Part shown: in pieces, positions 35,727 to 43,786 of the stretch
Layout of the letters: each line of letters opens with the position of its first letter
How positions within the stretch are numbered: position 1 is the first letter of the stretch
Origin: Candidatus Melainabacteria bacterium
GTDB taxonomy: Bacteria; Cyanobacteriota; Vampirovibrionia; Obscuribacterales; Obscuribacteraceae
NCBI GenBank assembly: GCA_017307165.1
Contig: JAFKGK010000001.1
Coordinates: 62,001-126,000 of the forward strand
DNA: 64,000 bases
Direction: 5' to 3'
Made by a program: the position numbers and the translations under genes
Notes under the pieces: model-generated
The model's database searches: none
What the model was told of the DNA's origin: nothing
What the model saw: only the letters and a program-made list of their open reading frames with translations

Positions 35727-35885
35727 ATGAAGGAAACATTCGACAACTCGTTGGCCGCATCGACACTGGTCGATGCCATCAAGAGCCTGGTCGACCTTAT
35801 CAAAAATGTCCTAGTACCAGCTGAGCCCCAGCCGGTTCCCATCCCTGTTCGCGTGGACCATGGTCGCCGCACGGGACGTCGTTAG
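35727..35885 (+). CDS. Small protein with basic tail, unknown function
   Basis: This is a 52-codon gene. ATG at 35727 is preceded by AAAGGAG at an ideal distance (eight bases). The peptide has an amphipathic helix (TLVDAIKSLVDLIKNVLVP), a Pro-Val stretch and the basic end DHGRRTGRR. Its stop overlaps the end of the convergent gene by four bases. Such small helix-plus-basic-tail proteins may bind membrane or nucleic acid; I do not recognise it. Confidence 0.6.
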   Translation: MKETFDNSLAASTLVDAIKSLVDLIKNVLVPAEPQPVPIPVRVDHGRRTGRR

Positions 35886-36820
35886 TTTTTGAGATCAATC
35901 AGATCGCGTTTTTTGCTTAGATAGGCGCTGGCGGCGTCGCTGAGCAAATCTCTGTGCATGCGCCAATCATCTGCAAAAAAGTCTCTGGCTATATGTCTGT
36001 CGGTGATGTGGGTGGCCACGAGGTCAAGCGCTGCTTTTTCATCAGACAGCCCCTCTCCATAAATCAATCTTCCACCCTCGCGACTTTCTCCCATCATTTT
36101 TTCAAACATCTGCATAGATGCGTTGCGATCGCGCGGCATGTGACCTGAGGCAATAACGACCATGACGCCTTTTAGTCCGCGTGCATCCGCGCGATTTTTC
36201 CAACCGGCGAGGATATTGTTTTGCAAATCCAGTTGCGCTGCAACAGCATCAAAGGCATTAGCCATGAGCAAGGGTTTGAGGGTGCGGCAATAAGTGATCA
36301 ATTGCTGTGATTTTAAAGGTAATTTGTTTGACTCACAAACGATCAAATCTTGGATAAAGGTCAGCGACCGGTCTACGATCTTTTTTTGTCTCTCCTTTTG
36401 TTGAGGAGAAAGTTTGCTTGCATCGATGTCGCTCATGAGCGAGCTGTCAGTTAGCGCCTTTTGCAGACTTTCGATTTGATTGTGGTCGATGAGTGAGGGA
36501 GATTGTTGCATGACGCGTGCGAGTGAATGCAGGCCTAAAGCAATGTGATCGATGTTTTTTAACTCGGTGTAAATCTCAGGCACCGTGCTGGCTTCAGCTA
36601 TTTTTGCGCCATCGACAAAAAGCATCATTTTGTCTGCCATACAGACAATAATGATCTTGCCCTCTACTTGCAGGTCACTTGTCTTGCTTTTTGCGTAAAT
36701 GCTTCGTAGCTCCTGGTTTAGCCTGCAAGACGCATCGCCCGCAAATGCAGATGGCAAGGCAATATAAGCCAGTTGGGCACTGAGTGCTGCGCCTAAAACG
36801 GCCCCTAAAGTTTTCATCAA
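35882..36820 (-). CDS. Exported protein of unknown function
   Basis: The product is 312 residues with a type I signal peptide: basic start, hydrophobic stretch and likely cleavage after AFA at about residue 27. The mature part is helical with four cysteines (Cys32, one in VCMADK, one in VCESNK and one in TYCRTL), which could form disulphides outside the cytoplasm. No domain is recognised. It overlaps the small convergent gene by four bases. Confidence 0.65.
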   Translation of the reverse strand: MMKTLGAVLGAALSAQLAYIALPSAFAGDASCRLNQELRSIYAKSKTSDLQVEGKIIIVCMADKMMLFVDGAKIAEASTVPEIYTELKNIDHIALGLHSLARVMQQSPSLIDHNQIESLQKALTDSSLMSDIDASKLSPQQKERQKKIVDRSLTFIQDLIVCESNKLPLKSQQLITYCRTLKPLLMANAFDAVAAQLDLQNNILAGWKNRADARGLKGVMVVIASGHMPRDRNASMQMFEKMMGESREGGRLIYGEGLSDEKAALDLVATHITDRHIARDFFADDWRMHRDLLSDAASAYLSKKRDLIDLKN

Positions 36821-37032
36821 ATGCTCCGCAAACCTATGTCTGACACACTATATGCGATACCGGAGACAATGTCAGTAATCTTATGTCGCCAAAATAAAAC
36901 AGATGAAAAGGTCTGATTTTAGAAACCCTACTCAATAGCGCATCCATAGCGGGCTGTGTCATTTAGACAACACGATATGGATCTAGCTGAAAAGATAGTA
37001 AGGCCGCTAAATGCTAGCTGTGACGGGCTTTT

Positions 37033-37050
37033 TGCGAAAATTATTTCGCA
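37033..37050. promoter_or_regulatory. Palindrome, candidate TetR operator
   Basis: TGCGAAA and TTTCGCA form perfect 7-base arms around ATTA, 40 bases before the -35 element of the tetR-type gene. An 18-base symmetrical site fits a TetR dimer. Binding is inferred. Confidence 0.4.
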
Positions 37051-37089
37051 CCACCCCCAAATTTATTGGTTTTTTCTTTCAAAATCTGC

Positions 37090-37119
37090 TTGATATAAGC
37101 GTCCTCGGGCTTTTATACT
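37090..37119 (+). promoter_or_regulatory. Sigma-70-type promoter of the TetR gene
   Basis: TTGATA (37090-37095) and TATACT (37114-37119) are separated by 18 bases and lie about 39 bases before ATG 37158. This agreement supports the internal ATG as the real start. Confidence 0.5.
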
Positions 37120-37157
37120 TGTTTATTATCGTCAACGAAAGGACATCGACAGAGGCT

Positions 37158-37811
37158 ATGACAAGAGTGCAGAGACACAATCCCAACAGCAAATCGATGG
37201 TCCGCGATGCAGAAGCAACGAGAGCGAGTATTCTCGATGCAGCCGAGCTCGAGTTTTCTAAGGTCGGTTTGTTGGGAGCACGTACCGAAGCCATTTCTGC
37301 TCGTACCGGCGTGACCAAGGCAATGATCCATTACTACTTTGAAAACAAAGAAAATCTCTATCGTGCTGTGATCGAGCGGGCGATCCAGAGACGTGCTCAA
37401 GAGATGAGCCAGGTACAGTTTGAGCAAATGGCACCAATCGAAGCTCTCAAGACCTTTTTCGATGGCGCGATGGACAGCATGAAGGCAAACCCATCAGTGG
37501 CTAGTATCTTGCTTTTCGAAGCCCTGCAAAACGCCGGTCGGTTTTATCACGATTCCTCGGTAGCTTGCTTATATCGTCCTGTCATCGCAATCCTCGAGCG
37601 CGGCATGGCAGATGGCTCCTTTCGCAAGTTGGACCCCATGCATGCAGCGATCAATCTGGTCGGCATGTGTTCTTTTTACGTTACCACTCGCGACAATCTG
37701 CGCAATCTCTGGGACAACAGTCAGGGAGAGGTAGACCTCATGTCCGATGAGATGTACAACAAACACCGCAAATGCGCGATGGAAATGATCATGAACGCTG
37801 TTTGTGCATAA
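37158..37811 (+). CDS. TetR-family transcriptional regulator
   Basis: The 217 residues from ATG 37158 include the N-terminal DNA-binding domain: TRASILDAAELEFSKVGLLGARTEAISARTGVTKAMIHYYFENKENLY (about 20-67), a textbook TetR pattern. The C-terminal ligand domain resembles the TetR_C group with GMCSFYVTTRDNLRNLW. The ligand and targets are unknown; neighbours on either side are exported and acyltransferase genes. A longer frame from 37011 is rejected because a promoter lies inside it. Confidence 0.9.
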   Translation: MTRVQRHNPNSKSMVRDAEATRASILDAAELEFSKVGLLGARTEAISARTGVTKAMIHYYFENKENLYRAVIERAIQRRAQEMSQVQFEQMAPIEALKTFFDGAMDSMKANPSVASILLFEALQNAGRFYHDSSVACLYRPVIAILERGMADGSFRKLDPMHAAINLVGMCSFYVTTRDNLRNLWDNSQGEVDLMSDEMYNKHRKCAMEMIMNAVCA

Positions 37812-37848
37812 GATGGTGCAGAAGCAATCATGATTTGTCTTTCTTGCT

Positions 37849-37918
37849 AAAACAACAAATGAGGCAGATTGTGTAGCCCGCATTCTATGAGCGGGCTGCA
37901 ATCTGCCTCATTTGTTTT
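37849..37918. terminator. Large hairpin, likely bidirectional terminator
   Basis: A 16-bp perfect stem (37856-37871 with 37899-37914) is extended inward by AGCCCGC/GCGGGCT and outward by AAAAC/GTTTT, with a 9-base loop at 37882-37890. The A-rich left end and T-rich right end suit termination from both directions between the convergent TetR and MBOAT genes. Confidence 0.65.
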
Positions 37919-37970
37919 GACTGATTATTTATATCAAGCTGATAATCAAATGCAGATTTTGAGACAGGGA

Positions 37971-38035
37971 GGGGCTGACCAAATGATGAGACGCCCTTTG
38001 CGAAGCACCGGGGCGGCGATCATTTGGTCAGCCCC
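37971..38035. repeat. 17-bp perfect inverted repeat with inner stem
   Basis: GGGGCTGACCAAATGAT (37971-37987) pairs perfectly with 38019-38035. An inner stem CGCCC/GGGCG (37992-37996, 38011-38015) leaves a small loop. There is no T-run, so it is not a simple terminator; it may be a repeated extragenic element or an RNA structure. It lies 52 bases after the first hairpin. Confidence 0.75.
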
Positions 38036-38075
38036 GACCTTCTTTCAATCCAATTTAAATGCCCTTACATCTGCA

Positions 38076-39569
38076 TCAAAACTGAAAATACACGAAGCTA
38101 GGCGTGCCATCCGGCGAATAAATTGCCAGGGCAATGGCTAAAGCGGCGAGGTACACAGGCTTGGCAATACGAGCAAATCCGCGCTCGGCAACAGGCTCTC
38201 CGCGAGCTGCTTTTTTGCGATCGCTATTGATCTGCGCTAAGACCTGGCCAGCGATCAAGATCAGCATAAACAGCGGGAAGGTCGCAAAATTGGCCTGACC
38301 CTCAATGGATGGGATGGTGAGTGCCAATGGGCTTACGGCCTGCGCATATGCTGCTGGTTCAAACATGGTCAATAGACGTTTGCCATAGGCCAAGCAGAGA
38401 TCCGGTTTTTGAAGGCGAAAAGCAATCAGAGATAAAGAAATGCAATTGAAGGTGAGAAAGATGCCCAGTGCATGAAAAGCCGGAGTAGCGGTAATTTTGA
38501 GCAAAAGCTTGGTGGGCTCTTTTTCTACAACGATGCGCCAGATCTTGTGTGCCACCAGATACACACCATGTATAAAGCCAAAGGCCACATAGCCGATCCC
38601 AGCACCATGCCACAGGCCAGCAAGGGTCATGGTCACCAGGCTATTGAAGCTGGAGCGCCAAAAGCCCCCACGACTGCCCCCTAGAGGGAAGAACAGATAA
38701 TCACGCAGCCACAAGGACAGCGATATGTGCCACTTGCGCCAGTACTCAGTGATCGAGCCGGACATCAATGGTATATCAAAATTGAGCGGTACCTTGAAGC
38801 CTAGTAACTGGGCCGAACCACGGGCGATATCGGTATATCCCGAAAAATCAAAATACACTTGAAATAAAAATGCCCACAAGAGCATCAAGGCATCCATGCC
38901 CGTGAGCCCCTCTGGATGCGTGATGCATCGATCAACTACGATTGCCAGATTGTCTGCAATCAGCACTTTTTTAGCCAGACCAAAGAGTATGAGTTCGATC
39001 GACTCGTCCACATCTTTGACCGAGAGCTTGAGCTGCTTGCTCAATTGCGGCACAAAATCCTGATATCTCTTGATCGGCCCGGCAATCTGAGTGGGAAAGA
39101 AACTAGGAAATAGCGCAAACTCCAGCGGTTTGCGGATCGCCACACTGCCTTTGTATACATCCACCAGATAGTGGATAAACTCAAAGACAAAAAACGAAAT
39201 GCCCAGTGGCAGGATTATTGCATGCACTGGATACGATATCTTTGCCCCCATCCAATTGGCCGTGTCGATAGCAAAATATGCGTATTTAAAGTAGGCCAGA
39301 CATAAAAGATTGCCTGCCAGACCAAGTATTAGATAAGTTTTTTTGCGCGCTTGCTCGCTGGCGTTTTCGATCATTATGCCAAAGGCAAAATTGACAGCGG
39401 TCAGGGCAACAATCAAAAAGATATAGATTGGATTCCAGACCATGTAAAAAATGTAGGAGGCAACCAGCAAAAATGCAGTCTGCCATCTGGGCAGACGATT
39501 GTGGATAAACCAAAAAAGGCAGACCACGATAGGCAAAAATACTAGATACAGTGCGCTATTAAATAACAT
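38076..39569 (-). CDS. MBOAT-family O-acyltransferase (AlgI/DltB-like)
   Basis: This integral membrane enzyme of 497 residues moves an acyl group, usually acetyl, from the cytoplasm to a polymer outside. It has about ten membrane segments, the family segments PSFFPTQIAGPIKRYQDF and YWRKWHISLSLWLRDY, and the catalytic histidine H321 in AGLWHGAG. It overlaps the preceding gene, an SGNH-like partner, by one base (TGATG), the usual arrangement of AlgI with AlgJ/AlgX-type proteins. The acceptor is probably an exopolysaccharide or cell-surface glycan; which one is unknown. Confidence 0.92.
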   Translation of the reverse strand: MLFNSALYLVFLPIVVCLFWFIHNRLPRWQTAFLLVASYIFYMVWNPIYIFLIVALTAVNFAFGIMIENASEQARKKTYLILGLAGNLLCLAYFKYAYFAIDTANWMGAKISYPVHAIILPLGISFFVFEFIHYLVDVYKGSVAIRKPLEFALFPSFFPTQIAGPIKRYQDFVPQLSKQLKLSVKDVDESIELILFGLAKKVLIADNLAIVVDRCITHPEGLTGMDALMLLWAFLFQVYFDFSGYTDIARGSAQLLGFKVPLNFDIPLMSGSITEYWRKWHISLSLWLRDYLFFPLGGSRGGFWRSSFNSLVTMTLAGLWHGAGIGYVAFGFIHGVYLVAHKIWRIVVEKEPTKLLLKITATPAFHALGIFLTFNCISLSLIAFRLQKPDLCLAYGKRLLTMFEPAAYAQAVSPLALTIPSIEGQANFATFPLFMLILIAGQVLAQINSDRKKAARGEPVAERGFARIAKPVYLAALAIALAIYSPDGTPSFVYFQF

Positions 39570-40843
39570 CAGCGAGTCCCTCCTGCAAGCAGACTCTTGC
39601 AGCGTGGATCATTAGCCATGGCCCGAGCGACGATATCTACGACCTTGCGTCCGCCGCTTGCGTCCATATGGCCATAATCACTAAAGTCTTTCATATCAAA
39701 AGCCACATCGTTTTGCTGCATCGTATCCACATAGAGGCAATCGTATTTGCTCGCCATCATCTTTAGTGCGTCTATGTGCCGTTTGTACACTGCTGGCGGT
39801 ATATATTTAGCGCCAAGCTCGCTTACCGGCATGTTTACTAGTACTGCGGCGATATTTTTTGCCTTCAGCTCTTTCATCAATTTTTCAAACCAGATCATCT
39901 GATTAGCAAACATCTCGTCATTGCTATCTTTAAATCTCTTTTTCCAATCTTTCCCATTGTCAAAAAAACTATCGGTTTGCGCATTAGGTTTAGCGATAAA
40001 CACACCTTTTTCAACTTCTGTTTTATAAAAGGCAAACTGCTTATCAAAATCGGTCTTGATATTAAATGGACTGGGCCCAGTCACTGGTTTAAATATCGCT
40101 TCGCTCACAGGTTTGAATGCTTCGCCGCTGGCGATCTGTGCGTGATGCTTTTTGCCGAGGCAATAGATGGCTTCGCGCAGGACAAAGTTGATCTTTGGCC
40201 AGGCGCTGGTATAAGCGATATCGAGCAGGTCGCGAGTGTCGGTAAATTTTTCGAGATACTTAAAGTGAGTGGTGGCACCAGCACAGCTAAAGCTCGTATC
40301 CATCAAATCCCGCGGGCCCAGGCACAGTATTGCAAAACGCGGCTTGTGATCGCCATCAAACATGGTGCGTTCGATCATGTAATCATCCGACAGCATTGAG
40401 CCAGGTAGGCCAAAATTGAACGCTGCACCCTTATAGGTCGGGATGTATCTTTGCACCTGCGATTCAAAATACTTACTGCGGCGGTTGACGACTATATCTA
40501 CATCTTTCTGCAGATATTCGGCTTCTTGCATCCACACCGAATTCATCAATAAAGAAGACCCAAGCATCACAACATCAGCCTTTGGCTGCATGTGTTCATA
40601 ATCCTGCTTTGTCCAGAAAATCCAACTCTTGAGCGCCGGCAGACTATCGGGATCGACATTTGTAAAAGGATTGAAGGCGACCAGCAAAAAGTTTGCTGCG
40701 ACTACTAGTAAAAGCGCGATAAAGGCATGACTGCCAAAAATATTAAAGGTGCGCTTGCTTTGCGTTTTTACGCTTGCTTGCTGCGGGACTGCGAGCTCGT
40801 CGACGGGTTTTTCCGCCAGCTCTGCAATGGTTTTGTTGGGCAT
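39569..40843 (-). CDS. SGNH/AlgX-like membrane-anchored partner of the acyltransferase
   Basis: The product is 424 residues with one membrane helix (about 37-58) and a large outer part. VVMLGSSLLMNSVW (about 90-103) has the Gly-Ser-Ser of SGNH-type folds, and the late DFSDYGHMDASGGRKVVD supplies an Asp-x-x-His-like pair. It resembles DUF1574/AlgJ-type proteins that act with MBOAT enzymes to acetylate glycans. It is translationally coupled to the MBOAT gene that follows. Whether it is a true esterase/transferase or a structural partner is open. Confidence 0.72.
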   Translation of the reverse strand: MPNKTIAELAEKPVDELAVPQQASVKTQSKRTFNIFGSHAFIALLLVVAANFLLVAFNPFTNVDPDSLPALKSWIFWTKQDYEHMQPKADVVMLGSSLLMNSVWMQEAEYLQKDVDIVVNRRSKYFESQVQRYIPTYKGAAFNFGLPGSMLSDDYMIERTMFDGDHKPRFAILCLGPRDLMDTSFSCAGATTHFKYLEKFTDTRDLLDIAYTSAWPKINFVLREAIYCLGKKHHAQIASGEAFKPVSEAIFKPVTGPSPFNIKTDFDKQFAFYKTEVEKGVFIAKPNAQTDSFFDNGKDWKKRFKDSNDEMFANQMIWFEKLMKELKAKNIAAVLVNMPVSELGAKYIPPAVYKRHIDALKMMASKYDCLYVDTMQQNDVAFDMKDFSDYGHMDASGGRKVVDIVARAMANDPRCKSLLAGGTR

Positions 40844-40933
40844 TGGTGCTAAGCCTGCTATCTATCTGTCATTGCTTGACAAGATCCAGATTATAGCAAT
40901 GGCGGCTCTTGAGATGCCTTATATGTATTTGAT

Positions 40934-41194
40934 TTATGGACGCATTGCCTTGGGACGTGCCAAATCGACAGAGATCTCACGACCCATGATCGACTTGCCA
41001 TTGAGTCTGTCTATGGCAGATTGGGCATCCCTGGCAGTTTCCATCTCAACAAAGCCAAAGCCCCGTTTTTTGCCAGTGTACTTGTCGGTCGGTATGGAGA
41101 CCGAGATCACCACGCCAGCCTCAGCAAAGGCCGTCTTGAGCTCTTCTTCGGATACATCAAACTTTAGATTGCCGACAAACAATTTATTGTTCAT
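40934..41194 (-). CDS. RNA-binding protein with one RRM domain
   Basis: The 86-residue protein is essentially one RNA recognition motif: RNP2 KLFVGNLKF at 4-12 and RNP1 KKRGFGFVEM near 45-54, as in the short Rbp proteins of cyanobacteria and other bacteria, which bind RNA in the cold or target messages. I start it at ATG 41194, immediately before RNP2; the frame extends further upstream with no domain-like sequence. The C-terminal ARPKAMRP is a short basic tail rather than the Gly-rich tail of some homologues. Confidence 0.9.
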   Translation of the reverse strand: MNNKLFVGNLKFDVSEEELKTAFAEAGVVISVSIPTDKYTGKKRGFGFVEMETARDAQSAIDRLNGKSIMGREISVDLARPKAMRP

Positions 41195-41261
41195 ATATGT
41201 ACTCTCGATTATGATCGCCATTTTATATGAACAGTATATCTTGATTGAGCGGCGATTGTGG

Positions 41262-42311
41262 TCAAGCCTTGCTGGCTGCCTTTGCCTGCGCTTGCTCCAG
41301 TTGCTTGTTGCTGGTCCAGTAATACTCGCGATGCTTGCGGTAATACTCAATCGTCTTAGCCAGGCCTGCTTCAAGGGTGGTAGTGGGCTTCCAGCCGACT
41401 ATCCGATTGATCTTAGAGATATCGGAGTAAAAATCTCCCGGCTCTTGCGCCTTGCGCTCTGCCGAAAACTCAGCATATTCCCATTTGCCGGTCTTGGACA
41501 CCTCGCAAATGGTCTTAGTGAGCTCGAGAAAAGATACAGGTATGTCTGAGCCGACGTTAAAGATCTCACCATAAGCGGCAGGAGTGATGGCGGATTTGAT
41601 GATGGCTTCGACTGTATCGTCTACATAGCAAAAGTCGCGCAGGATCGAGCCATCGCCATAGACTTGGATGGTATCGTTGTCCATGGCCAAGCGTACAAAC
41701 CAGTTGCAGACACCAAAGCGCGAGTGCTTCATCTGTGACCGCGGCCCATAGATGTTGCTCAGACGGAGCAATACCGAGCGCACGCCGTGCACATCGTTAT
41801 AGACCTTGATGATTTTTTCGGCAGTCAGGTTGGAAATCTCGTAAATGCCCTTAGGATTGGTGGGGGCTTCTTCGTTGACGGGCAGTGAGACCGATGCACC
41901 GTATTGCCCACGCGTACCTGTATATACGCAGATGGCATTGGGGTTAAATTGCCTGAGTGCTTCCATTAATACAGCAGTGCCGCGGATATTAAACTCGATA
42001 TCAGGAAAAGGATTGGAAAGGCTCATCAAATGGCAGACCTGACCAGCCAGATGAAAGACATAATCTTGTCCGCGGACCAGATAGTTGACGGCCGAGGCAT
42101 CGGAGATGTCGCAATAATTGACCTTGACGCGATCTTTGACAGGAGCGAGGTTAAACTCGTTGCCGCCGTAGTCGGGGATCATGGAGTCGAGGATGGTGAC
42201 CTTGGCTCCCAGATTGGCCAGGCGGATCGCCAGGTTGGAGCCGATAAAGCCCATGCCGCCAGTGATAAGAGCGGTCTTGCCTTTGAAAGCAGTTTCAACC
42301 GATAGACTCAT
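41262..42311 (-). CDS. NAD-dependent sugar-nucleotide epimerase/dehydratase (extended SDR)
   Basis: The product is 349 residues with the N-terminal NAD-binding TGGMGFIGSNLA (17-28) and DxxD region, the DYVFHLAGQV strand and the C-terminal substrate-binding lobe (FCYVDDTVEAII, IFNVGSD). The catalytic Y-x-x-x-K motif reads YEISN: Tyr157 is present but residue 161 is Asn (codon AAC at 41829-41831), with a Lys only at 166. Activity or mechanism may therefore differ. It sits back-to-back with a DegT aminotransferase gene and near a GT2 gene, which suggests nucleotide-sugar or glycan synthesis. The product sugar cannot be predicted. Confidence 0.85.
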   Translation of the reverse strand: MSLSVETAFKGKTALITGGMGFIGSNLAIRLANLGAKVTILDSMIPDYGGNEFNLAPVKDRVKVNYCDISDASAVNYLVRGQDYVFHLAGQVCHLMSLSNPFPDIEFNIRGTAVLMEALRQFNPNAICVYTGTRGQYGASVSLPVNEEAPTNPKGIYEISNLTAEKIIKVYNDVHGVRSVLLRLSNIYGPRSQMKHSRFGVCNWFVRLAMDNDTIQVYGDGSILRDFCYVDDTVEAIIKSAITPAAYGEIFNVGSDIPVSFLELTKTICEVSKTGKWEYAEFSAERKAQEPGDFYSDISKINRIVGWKPTTTLEAGLAKTIEYYRKHREYYWTSNKQLEQAQAKAASKA

Positions 42312-42491
42312 TTGTTTTAAATCCCACTAATAAAGCCGATTGCGTTAGACGTGATGCGAATTGTGAACTCGGATTTTGTCGCTCAAAACCCTGGTGCCAT
42401 GCGCAGGACGGGCCTGATAATAGCATGACCGGGAGCCCGTTTTGCCGTTCTAATGCAAGGTTTAACAAGTTGTCAACTAAAGCCGTCTTAA

Positions 42492-42519
42492 TTGCAATCT
42501 TGCTCTTTTCTTCTACTAT
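42492..42519 (+). promoter_or_regulatory. Candidate promoter of the DegT aminotransferase gene
   Basis: TTGCAA (42492-42497) and TACTAT (42514-42519) are 16 bases apart and lie 39 bases before the TTG start at 42558. Both hexamers are near consensus. Confidence 0.4.
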
Positions 42520-42557
42520 TATCGTTATCTGTTTGATCCTAGCGAGGCACGAGTATT

Positions 42558-43745
42558 TTGACAGCTTCCAATACTGGTTCGGCTCCTTCTGTTCCCTTCG
42601 GCAACATGAAGATCCACTATGAGCAGCACAAGGCACGCATCGACGAAGCCGTGCAGCGTGTACTCGCTAGTGGCTACTACATATTGGGACCGGAGCTCGA
42701 CAAATTTGAAGCCGAGTTTGCTCAGTTTGTCGGCTGCAAATACGCGGTCGGCTGCGCTTCGGGCACCGAGGCCATCTACCTGGCTCTCGCTGCAGCGGGC
42801 GTGACCACTGGCGACGAAGTCCTAGTCGTCGCTCACACTGCCGTTCCCACCATTTCAGCTATTTCGATGACCGGTGCCACTCCAGTATTTGTAGACATAA
42901 AAGCATCTACATATGTAATGCGCGAAACAGAACTCGAAGCCAAGGTCACACCAAAGACCAAAGTCATCGTCCCCGTGCACCTCTATGGTCACATGGCCGA
43001 CATGGAAGCAGTGATGAAAGTCGCTGCTCGTCATAATCTCAAGGTCCTCGAAGACGTAGCCCAGGCGACTGGTGCCACTTATCGCGGTGCAGTAGCCGGC
43101 TCCATCGGCGATTGGGGCGCCTTTAGCTTTTATCCCAGCAAAAACCTCGGCGCCTTTGGCGATGGTGGTGCCGTCACGACCAATAGCGAAGCCGAATACA
43201 AAAAACTGATCATGCTCCGCAACTATGGTCAATCCAAGCGCTACTACCACGATCACATCGGCATCAACAGCCGTCTCGATGAGATCCAGTGCGCCATCCT
43301 TTCTGTGCAATTGCCCTTTGTCAATCAATGGAACGAGCGCCGCCGCGAAATTGCCGCGCGCTACACTGCAGCCCTCAAGGACCTGGTCGTAACGCCGGTC
43401 GAGCAACCCGGCTACAAGCACGTCTATCATCTTTATGTGATTCAGACTCCCTACCGCGACGAGATGCAGCAATACCTGCTCGAGCGTGGCGTACAGTGCC
43501 TGATCCACTACCCCATCCCCGCTCACCTGCAATCAGCTTATGCCCATCTGGGCTACAAGCCAGGCAGCCTACCGACTACCGAGCACATCGTCAAACGCAT
43601 CCTGAGCTTGCCGATGTTTCCTGAGATGACCGACGAGCAAGTCGATCAGGTCATCGATGGTATCGCTGAGTTTTGCAAGGAGAAAGCCCTCACGACAGAC
43701 GTGGCCGCTCAGGCCGTCGATGTCGCAGCTACCGCCGCTCATTAA
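42558..43745 (+). CDS. DegT/DnrJ/EryC1/StrS-family aminotransferase
   Basis: This is a PLP-dependent sugar aminotransferase of 395 residues that normally makes amino sugars from keto sugars. Visible are GTEA (69-72), the cofactor aspartate D166 in VLEDVAQATGA, and the Schiff-base lysine K195 in FYPSKNLGAFGDGG. The TTG start is preferred over ATG at 42606 because VPFGNMKIHYEQHK, the normal family beginning, straddles the ATG. An Ala/Val-rich tail of about 15 residues follows the domain. It is divergent from the epimerase, which may feed it a substrate, and is followed by a glycosyltransferase. Confidence 0.9.
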   Translation: MTASNTGSAPSVPFGNMKIHYEQHKARIDEAVQRVLASGYYILGPELDKFEAEFAQFVGCKYAVGCASGTEAIYLALAAAGVTTGDEVLVVAHTAVPTISAISMTGATPVFVDIKASTYVMRETELEAKVTPKTKVIVPVHLYGHMADMEAVMKVAARHNLKVLEDVAQATGATYRGAVAGSIGDWGAFSFYPSKNLGAFGDGGAVTTNSEAEYKKLIMLRNYGQSKRYYHDHIGINSRLDEIQCAILSVQLPFVNQWNERRREIAARYTAALKDLVVTPVEQPGYKHVYHLYVIQTPYRDEMQQYLLERGVQCLIHYPIPAHLQSAYAHLGYKPGSLPTTEHIVKRILSLPMFPEMTDEQVDQVIDGIAEFCKEKALTTDVAAQAVDVAATAAH

Positions 43746-43786
43746 GCCAATAGCTACCAATAAGGCAAGGCCACATCACTATCATC

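Larger units (their letters stand above)
36821..37157. other. Intergenic region upstream of the TetR gene
   Basis: This 337-base gap lies between the exported-protein gene (minus) and the TetR gene (plus). It contains a palindrome (37033-37050) and a recognisable promoter (37090-37119), described separately. A frame open through its right end (from 37011) encodes hydrophobic residues but would place the promoter inside the gene, so I read it as non-coding. Confidence 0.6.

Noticed and set aside
37011..37157. N-terminal membrane extension of the TetR regulator
   Set aside because: A near-consensus promoter lies inside this stretch, and the normal TetR start fits ATG 37158.
37869..38141. 90-codon plus-strand frame
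   Set aside because: It runs through both hairpins and into the MBOAT gene's end and has no ribosome binding site.
42855..43532. 225-codon minus-strand frame
   Set aside because: It is antisense to the DegT aminotransferase, which has all PLP motifs.
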